This document shows positions 58,319 to 64,000 of a stretch of DNA of 64,000 nucleotides, one piece after another. The stretch is from Modicisalibacter sp033446685 (GTDB taxonomy: Bacteria; Pseudomonadota; Gammaproteobacteria; Pseudomonadales; Halomonadaceae). Numbering within the stretch: the first letter of the stretch is position 1; every line of letters begins with the position of its first letter. Under the pieces are notes generated by a model. That model searched no databases and had not been told where the DNA came from. It saw only the letters and a list, made by a program, of their open reading frames with translations. Location: assembly GCF_033446685.1 (NCBI RefSeq), contig NZ_JAWQLY010000007.1, positions 186,001 to 250,000 of the forward strand, given 5' to 3'. The translations under genes were made by a program, and so were the position numbers.

Positions 58319-59374
58319 ATGAAAATCATGACAACTCATCTTAGGAAGCTTGTCTGCGCTGTAGCGATTGCCGGAACTGCAGGGGCCTCAATGACGAGCT
58401 TCGCTGCAGATTGCCCGATCCCCAGCAACTTGCGTGTCGTTATTGGTTCCACCTCAACAGGTGGTGATACCTACCAGAACTCCAGTATTGTTGCGGACCA
58501 TTTGGCCGAGAAGCTGGATATCAATGCCAAGGTAGACGCCGTTGGTGCCATGGCGGGGTTCCGTGCGCTGGATCGGAGCCGCAATGGCAACACCGTCATG
58601 ATCTTTCATGATCAGTCCTATTTGGGCAACCTTTATGGCGTGAATGGCTATGACAATATTTTTGAGAAATATACAGTAGGCCCGACAGTCGCGATTAATC
58701 CGGGTAACGCCTACTTGGTGCCTAAGGACTCACCTTACCAGACTATCGATGACGTCATTGCGGCAGCTGGCGAAGGTAAGGAAGTCCGCGTTGCCATACA
58801 GCCCGGCGGTGTATCGGAGATTGGATTCAGCGCGCTGAAGAATGCGGTGAAAATGAAATATCCGGGCAAGGAAAGCAATGTCGTTGCGGTGAACACGGGG
58901 TCGCAAGCTGACAAGAATCAGTTGCTCTTTGATGGGCTCGCTGATGTTATCAATGGTTCGGTGCAGGCGAACGAACAGTACACTCGATTGCCATCGGATG
59001 ATCAAAAGGCGATGCGCTTCGTCTGGCTGACGGCCCGGAACGATACGATCAAGCAGACCAGTGAGGAGGGAATGGGAAAGACCTCCCAGAAAGAGCTTCT
59101 CCAGTATGTCAATCCCAATGTGACCGTGCCCCAGAACGAGTCGGAGAATTTTACCTTCGATAAGGAATTCTTCTTCCTCTACAACAAGGATATGGACCCC
59201 AAGATCGTTAGCTGTATCGACAATGCACTCAAAGAGGTTTACGCAGAAGGGGAAATCCAGAAGGAACAGAAAAAATCTTTCTTCATTCCTAATTTCAAGC
59301 CATCCAGTGAAGCTCAGGAGTATCTTAAGGATAAGCGCGACCAGTACGCGGAGATAATCAAAAACATCAAGTGA
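58319..59374 (+). CDS. tctC: Tripartite tricarboxylate transporter binding protein TctC
   Basis: The 351-residue protein has a signal peptide (MKIMTTHLRKLVCAVAIAGT, cut near TSFAAD) and the Bug/TctC periplasmic-binding pattern (VVIGSTSTGGDTYQNSSIVADHLAEKLDI, MIFHDQSYLGNLYGVNGY). AAGGAAG precedes the ATG. It captures the carboxylate ligand for TctAB. It lies inside the operon between kdgD and the dehydratases, so glucarate or galactarate is the likely ligand. Its codon use and base composition are visibly more AT-rich than kdgD and gudD. It diverges from the shorter canonical Bug proteins. Confidence 0.87.
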   Translation: MKIMTTHLRKLVCAVAIAGTAGASMTSFAADCPIPSNLRVVIGSTSTGGDTYQNSSIVADHLAEKLDINAKVDAVGAMAGFRALDRSRNGNTVMIFHDQSYLGNLYGVNGYDNIFEKYTVGPTVAINPGNAYLVPKDSPYQTIDDVIAAAGEGKEVRVAIQPGGVSEIGFSALKNAVKMKYPGKESNVVAVNTGSQADKNQLLFDGLADVINGSVQANEQYTRLPSDDQKAMRFVWLTARNDTIKQTSEEGMGKTSQKELLQYVNPNVTVPQNESENFTFDKEFFFLYNKDMDPKIVSCIDNALKEVYAEGEIQKEQKKSFFIPNFKPSSEAQEYLKDKRDQYAEIIKNIK

Positions 59375-59445
59375 CCCCGGTTTGCCGGTGCAGAAGGCTG
59401 CACCGGCAGCTTGCTTGTTAACGTGCTTGTATGTGAGAGGCTTAT

Positions 59446-59889
59446 ATGGAAAGCCAGTTTCTTTCGCTATTGGATGTAAACATAGCATTCGATCAGTCTC
59501 ACCTGTTTTTTCCGAGGCTGGTGACATATGTATTGCTTGGACTGCTTGCCATTATACTGATCAGCAAATCAAAGAAGATTTACCCGGCATTGAGACAGGC
59601 AGGACGTGCCGTGCTGTATGCAGAGAATGGCTTCGATAGACTGCGTTTTTTCGGCACACTTGTTCTGATAATAGCGTATTTCTATATGATGTCTGTCGTG
59701 GGGGATGTATTTCCTAACACAGGGTACGGGTTCCTGTTCGTGTCCATTCCCTTCATATTCCTGCTGGCAACCCTCTATGTAGAAATAAAATCGCGACGGA
59801 ATATGCTGATCATTGCCATCAATGCTGTTGTTGCTCCAGTTTTGGCGTGGTATGTCCTCTCCCAGCTATTCAGAATCACACTCCCCTGA
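59446..59889 (+). CDS. tctB: Tripartite tricarboxylate transporter small membrane subunit TctB
   Basis: The 147-residue protein has four predicted membrane helices (LVTYVLLGLLAIILIS, LRFFGTLVLIIAYFYMMSVVG, GYGFLFVSIPFIFLLATLYVEI, AINAVVAPVLAWYVLSQLF), the TctB layout. It forms the membrane complex with TctA. It lies 71 bp after tctC and 16 bp before tctA, and it is as AT-rich as they are. TctB proteins diverge strongly, so assignment rests on topology and position. Confidence 0.87.
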   Translation: MESQFLSLLDVNIAFDQSHLFFPRLVTYVLLGLLAIILISKSKKIYPALRQAGRAVLYAENGFDRLRFFGTLVLIIAYFYMMSVVGDVFPNTGYGFLFVSIPFIFLLATLYVEIKSRRNMLIIAINAVVAPVLAWYVLSQLFRITLP

Positions 59890-59905
59890 CGGCAGAGTAA
59901 AAATT

Positions 59906-61414
59906 ATGGAATTTCTGTCTAACTTGACTCCTATGTTTTTCCTGTTAATAGTTGCCGGGGCACTGATTGGTGTGATCTTCGGAGCTATTCCTGGTATGAC
60001 GGCAACGATGGCAGTTGCCGTATGCCTTCCGCTGACCTATGCGCTTGACCTCAATAGCGGCCTGGCACTACTGCTGGGCTTGTACGTGGGTGGTATCTCG
60101 GGCGGCATGGTACCAGCTGTCTTATTGAATATTCCTGGTACGCCATCCTCCATAACCACCACGTTCGATGGTTATCCTATGGCGAAAAAAGGGGAGGGCG
60201 AGCGAGCACTTAAGGTCTGCATCGTAGCTTCCTTGTTTGGCGGGTTGTTTAGCGCCGGCGTGCTCTTTTACTTTGCCCCGGTGCTGGCTGACTTTGCTAT
60301 AAAATTTTCGTACGTAGAAAAATTCCTGATCATTTTTTTGGCGCTAACAGTTATAGCTTCTCTGACTAAAAATATGCTGATGGGTATTTTTAGTGGAGTG
60401 CTAGGTGTCTGGCTTAGCCTGATAGGGACGTATGAGATTACCAATGGCGGTAACGGAGAAACCCGCCTGATGTTCGATTTTATGGAATACTATTTGGTCA
60501 GTGGTTTCTCACTGCTTCCTGTGCTGATTGGCATATTCGGGATCACTACTATCTTTCAGGATGCTGAAAAGGGCTTCAAGGGAGAGGCTGCAAGCCCAAC
60601 CATCAAGCTTGCCAAGGGACCACGATTTTCTCTCCGCATTTTCAAAGGTCAGCTTACCAACTTAGTGCGCTCGTCCTCTATCGGTACCTTCGTAGGTATG
60701 CTGCCAGGTGTCGGTGGTAGCGCAGCTTCGGTGCTGGCCTATACGCAAGAAAAGAATTTCTCTAAAGATTCAAGCCAAATGGGAAAAGGTGCCCCTCAAG
60801 GCCTTGTTGCTTCTGAATCATCTAATAATGCGTTAACGGGTGGTGCCTTGGTACCTCTGCTTTCCCTCGGTATCCCGGGCGACTCGACCACGGCAATCCT
60901 GATTGGCGCGTTTACATTGCAAGGCATCCAGGTTGGCCCGTTGTTTATCGGCGATAATATTGATACATGGTATACGATGATTATTGCCCTGGTCGTGGCT
61001 AATTTCGTGATGTTCGGCATCATGTTCTTTGCAATAAAATATATCGCCAAGGTCATTGAGGTGCCAAAGCATATTCTGTACCCGATTATCGTCATGATGT
61101 GTGTAGTCGGTGCCTATGCTATAAATTACGGCATCATGTTCGATGTCTGGACGCTTTTGATTTTTGGCCTCTTTGGTTATGTGGCATGCAAAATCGGCAT
61201 TGAGCTTGTTCCCCTTATCATTGGGTTCATTCTAGGCGGATCGGCAGAGGTCTATTTTGTTAAAAGCATTGAGTCGTATGGCAACCTTTCCATCTTTTTT
61301 ACCAAAAGCCCAATAGCTGTGTTTCTCTGGTTTCTTATATTTATTTCAGTGGCTTTTTCAATATTTATAAGGGTTAAGGCTCGTCGCTCTGATAGTTTGG
61401 TCTCTACTAGCTAA
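59906..61414 (+). CDS. tctA: Tripartite tricarboxylate transporter large membrane subunit TctA
   Basis: The 502-residue protein has about 12 helices and TctA motifs: IFGAIPGMTATMAVAVCLPLTYALD near 26-50, GGISGGMVPAVLLNIPGTPSSITTTFDGYPMAKKG near 65-99, GMLPGVGGSAASVLAYTQEK near 265, and LVPLLSLGIPGDSTTAILIGAF near 315. It is the transport channel of the Tct system. The ATG at 59906 has only a weak GAG site; a longer upstream frame overlaps tctB and is not supported. It precedes the dehydratase gene garD by 41 bp in the operon. Confidence 0.92.
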   Translation: MEFLSNLTPMFFLLIVAGALIGVIFGAIPGMTATMAVAVCLPLTYALDLNSGLALLLGLYVGGISGGMVPAVLLNIPGTPSSITTTFDGYPMAKKGEGERALKVCIVASLFGGLFSAGVLFYFAPVLADFAIKFSYVEKFLIIFLALTVIASLTKNMLMGIFSGVLGVWLSLIGTYEITNGGNGETRLMFDFMEYYLVSGFSLLPVLIGIFGITTIFQDAEKGFKGEAASPTIKLAKGPRFSLRIFKGQLTNLVRSSSIGTFVGMLPGVGGSAASVLAYTQEKNFSKDSSQMGKGAPQGLVASESSNNALTGGALVPLLSLGIPGDSTTAILIGAFTLQGIQVGPLFIGDNIDTWYTMIIALVVANFVMFGIMFFAIKYIAKVIEVPKHILYPIIVMMCVVGAYAINYGIMFDVWTLLIFGLFGYVACKIGIELVPLIIGFILGGSAEVYFVKSIESYGNLSIFFTKSPIAVFLWFLIFISVAFSIFIRVKARRSDSLVSTS

Positions 61415-61455
61415 AATGGAATGATGCCTGCCTAAACGGTCTCGGAGAAAACGCT

Positions 61456-63021
61456 ATGACAAAGAAGCCAGACAATCAAATTATCAAGGTCCATGACAAG
61501 GATAACGTCGCTATCATTGTGCAGCGTGGCGGCCTCTCTGCAGGTACTCAGCTGAATAATGGCATTGTGCTAAAGGTAGCTATTCCTCAGGGGCACAAGG
61601 TTGCCTTGGCCGATATCGGCGAAGGTGAGGTCATTGTCCGGTATGGAGAGGTCATCGGCACGGCAACATGCGACATCTCCTGCGGTGGGCATGTCAACGA
61701 GACCAATGTGAAGTTGCCCCAAGCTCCTGCACTCAAGGATATGCCGCTGGCTACTCGTGCGGTGCCCGAAAGGGAGCCTCTCGAAGGCTATACCTTCGAA
61801 GGGTTTCGTAATTCTGATGGCTCGGTTGGCACCAAGAACGTACTAGGCATTACCACCAGTGTGCAATGCGTAGCCGGCACGACCGACTACGTCGTCCGGC
61901 GCATAAAGAGTGAGCTGCTGCCCAGGTATCCCAACGTCGACGATGTCGTGGCGCTCAATCACAGCTATGGATGCGGTGTGGCTATCAACGCACCTGCTGC
62001 AATCGTACCCATACGGACATTGAAGAACATCGCACTGAACCCGAACTTCGGCGGCGAAGTCATGGTCATCGGGCTGGGCTGTGAAAAGCTGCAGCCGTCG
62101 GCTCTGTTATCCGACCAGCCGGTAAGGATCTACGAGAATACCGAGGCTGCGGATCCCGAGGCGAACGTCCTGAGCCTGCAGGACGAGAGCTTTTCCGGCT
62201 TCGAAGACATGGTCAACGGCATTTTGGCCATGGCGGAACGCCACCTCGAGAAGCTGAATCGTCGACAGCGTGAAACCTGCCCCGCCTCGGAGCTGGTCGT
62301 GGGGATGCAGTGTGGCGGAAGCGATGCCTTTTCCGGCGTGACCGCCAATCCCGCCGTAGGTTTTGCCACTGACCTAATCGTGCGTGCCGGTGGCAGCGTC
62401 ATGTTTTCCGAAGTCACGGAGGTGCGCGATGCCATCCATCTGTTGACCCCGCGTGCCGTTAGCAAGGAGGTCGGGCAGGCCTTGCTTGATCAGATGGCCT
62501 GGTATGACAGCTACCTCGAGCAGGGGCAGGCGGATCGAAGCGCCAACCCTTCGCCCGGCAACAAGCGCGGCGGTTTGAGTAATGTTGTGGAAAAGGCGCT
62601 GGGCTCGATCATCAAGTCGGGAAATAGCCCGATCGTGGACGTCATCGGCCCCGGAGAACGGATTCGTAAGCGGGGCCTGACGTTCGCCGCCACGCCGGCC
62701 AGCGATTTCATTTGCGGCACGCTGCAACTTGCCGCTGGGATGAACCTGCAGGTCTTCACGACGGGACGGGGCACGCCGTACGGCTTGCCCATGGTGCCTA
62801 TCATCAAGATGGCGACCAATACCGCACTCAGTCAGCGCTGGCACGACATCATCGACCTTGATGCGGGACGCATCGCCACGGGGCAAGCCAGCATCGAGGA
62901 TGTCGGCTGGGAGCTATTCCACCTGATTCTGGACGTGGCCAGTGGCAGGAAGCTTGTGGCGGCCGATCGTCTGGGCCTACACAACGACCTCGTGCTGTTC
63001 AATCCGGCGCCAGTCACCTGA
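61456..63021 (+). CDS. garD: Galactarate dehydratase (UxaA/GarD family)
   Basis: The 521-residue protein has an N-terminal SAF domain (IIKVHDKDNVAIIVQRGGLSAGTQL) and a large GarD/UxaA catalytic domain with SVGTKNVLGITTSVQC near 122, LNHSYGCGVA near 170, VIGLGCEKLQP near 198, GMQCGGSDAFSGVTANPAVGFA near 281, and TTGRGTPYGLPMVPIIK near 434. It dehydrates galactarate to 5-dehydro-4-deoxyglucarate with iron. GGAG precedes the ATG. The length fits GarD (523 aa in E. coli). It feeds KdgD, encoded at the start of the operon. Confidence 0.93.
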   Translation: MTKKPDNQIIKVHDKDNVAIIVQRGGLSAGTQLNNGIVLKVAIPQGHKVALADIGEGEVIVRYGEVIGTATCDISCGGHVNETNVKLPQAPALKDMPLATRAVPEREPLEGYTFEGFRNSDGSVGTKNVLGITTSVQCVAGTTDYVVRRIKSELLPRYPNVDDVVALNHSYGCGVAINAPAAIVPIRTLKNIALNPNFGGEVMVIGLGCEKLQPSALLSDQPVRIYENTEAADPEANVLSLQDESFSGFEDMVNGILAMAERHLEKLNRRQRETCPASELVVGMQCGGSDAFSGVTANPAVGFATDLIVRAGGSVMFSEVTEVRDAIHLLTPRAVSKEVGQALLDQMAWYDSYLEQGQADRSANPSPGNKRGGLSNVVEKALGSIIKSGNSPIVDVIGPGERIRKRGLTFAATPASDFICGTLQLAAGMNLQVFTTGRGTPYGLPMVPIIKMATNTALSQRWHDIIDLDAGRIATGQASIEDVGWELFHLILDVASGRKLVAADRLGLHNDLVLFNPAPVT

Positions 63022-63066
63022 GTTTTATCATTCTTCAATCATTAAATGTATTCAGGACCCAAGACC

Positions 63067-64000
63067 ATGTCCCCAACCGTCAAAAGCATGCGCGTAGTGC
63101 CGGTCGCCGGCTACGATAGTTTCCTGCTCAACTTAAGCGGTGGGCACGCGCCCTGGTTCGTGCGCTGCGTACTGATCCTGGAAGACAGCGCCGGCAACCG
63201 GGGCGTGGGTGAGATCCCTTCCAGCGAGGGCATTATCAAGGGTCTGGAGCAGTGCCGCTCTCTGGTGGACGGCTCGGCCGTCAACGACATCAAGCGCACT
63301 CTCAACCGCTGCCGTCTGTTGCTGGCCGGTAACGGTCGCGAAGAGCGCGGCCGCCAGACCTTCGATCTACGGGTCGGGGTGCATGTGTTGACGGCCATCG
63401 AGTCGGCGCTGTTCGATCTGTTCGGCCAGGCCATGGGCATGCCGGTGGCGGACCTGCTGGGCCAGTTCGGTCGCCAGCGCGACGAAGTCGAGGCGCTGGG
63501 TTACTTGTTTCTTCTCGGCGATCCGGACAAGACCGACCTGCCGTATCCCAAGGCGGTGAATCCCCGCGATGCCTGGGACGAGGTGCGCTGTCGCGAGGCG
63601 CTGACGCCCGAGGCCGTCGCCAACCTGGCCAAGGCGGCGTTTGATCGCTACGGCTTCAAGGATTTCAAGCTCAAGGGTGGCGTGTTGCGCGGCGAGGAGG
63701 AAGCCGACTGCATCCGGGCGTTGCACGAGGCGTTCCCCGAGGCGCGGTTGACACTCGACCCCAATGGCGCCTGGAAGCTGGACGAGGCGGTGCGCGTGCT
63801 GACGCCGATCCGCGATCTGCTGAGCTACGCCGAAGACCCGTGCGGCCAGGAGGATAGCTACTCCGGACGCGAGACCATGGCCGAGTTCAAGAAACGCACC
63901 GGCCTGCCCACGGCGACCAACATGATCGCTACCGACTTCAAGCAACTGCAATACGCGGTGCAGCTCAATGCCGTGGACATTCCGCTGGCCGATTGTCACT
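63067..64000 (+). CDS. gudD: Glucarate dehydratase, C-terminus cut by window edge
   Basis: The frame starts with ATG at 63067 after AGGAC and stays open for 311 codons to the right edge, so about the last 130 residues are missing. It is an enolase-superfamily enzyme of the mandelate-racemase type: the K-x-K motif KLK at 201-203, Asp231 and Asn233 in DPNGAW, Glu256 in AEDPCG, and Asn285 in TATNM. It dehydrates D-glucarate (or L-idarate) to 5-dehydro-4-deoxyglucarate, the same product as GarD. It follows garD by 45 bp in the same operon. Confidence 0.93.
   Translation, partial: MSPTVKSMRVVPVAGYDSFLLNLSGGHAPWFVRCVLILEDSAGNRGVGEIPSSEGIIKGLEQCRSLVDGSAVNDIKRTLNRCRLLLAGNGREERGRQTFDLRVGVHVLTAIESALFDLFGQAMGMPVADLLGQFGRQRDEVEALGYLFLLGDPDKTDLPYPKAVNPRDAWDEVRCREALTPEAVANLAKAAFDRYGFKDFKLKGGVLRGEEEADCIRALHEAFPEARLTLDPNGAWKLDEAVRVLTPIRDLLSYAEDPCGQEDSYSGRETMAEFKKRTGLPTATNMIATDFKQLQYAVQLNAVDIPLADCH

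Overview
The window reads as a chromosomal segment of a high-GC gammaproteobacterium. Family-level gene content (a TAXI-type TRAP transporter, a reductive pyrimidine-degradation cluster, many transporter/LysR pairs, Slt-type transglycosylase, PntAB, GpsA, SixA) and the compact GC-rich coding style suggest Halomonadaceae, but that placement is inference. I saw no tRNA, rRNA, CRISPR array, integrase or transposase.

Layout. 1-17 kb is a mosaic of small transporter/regulator units: two FAD amine oxidases (the leftmost cut by the window edge), a GFA-family protein, a DUF1127 protein with a divergent LysR, a LysR/EamA pair, an MFS/DeoR pair with a double dyad between them, a dicarboxylate symporter, an acetyltransferase, an ECF42-type sigma factor with its DGPF and VOC partners and a matching promoter, a second MFS, a peroxiredoxin, and a COQ10-like/alcohol dehydrogenase pair. 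17.2 kb is a RutR-like TetR regulator. 17.9-23.3 kb is a more AT-rich island for amino-sugar catabolism (EamA permease, BadF-type kinase, AgaS, KbaZ, DeoR regulator). It sits between that TetR gene and the pyrimidine cluster and is flanked by an 11-bp direct repeat. 23.6-30.9 kb is the reductive pyrimidine pathway: preT-preA, dihydropyrimidinase and N-carbamoyl-beta-alanine amidohydrolase on the minus strand, facing an NCS1 nucleobase transporter on the plus strand. Two TGAC-N6-GTCA dyads in the shared promoter region have the spacing of RutR sites.

30.9-36.6 kb holds a LysR gene diverging from an overlapping operon for a TAXI-TRAP transporter plus a split AtuA (DUF1446) enzyme. 36.7-39 kb pairs a nitrate/nitrite transporter with a divergent NasT-type ANTAR antiterminator. 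39-57 kb is mostly housekeeping: an M23 endopeptidase, pirin with a LysR regulator, a glutathionyl-hydroquinone reductase, a YaiI protein, DeaD helicase with a tiny THX ribosomal protein, an Slt lytic transglycosylase, HtpG, PntAB preceded by a small translated leader, and gpsA-sixA.

57-64 kb is a glucarate/galactarate catabolic operon: KdgD, a TctCBA tripartite tricarboxylate transporter in conspicuously AT-richer DNA, galactarate dehydratase, and glucarate dehydratase cut by the right edge.

The most interesting items are the compact galactosamine-type pathway in which KbaZ appears without its aldolase partner KbaY and without a tagatose-6-phosphate kinase, its apparent insertion between a RutR-like regulator and its probable target operon, the ECF42 promoter match, the TAXI-TRAP/split-AtuA operon, and the 22-codon leader whose stop overlaps the pntA start.
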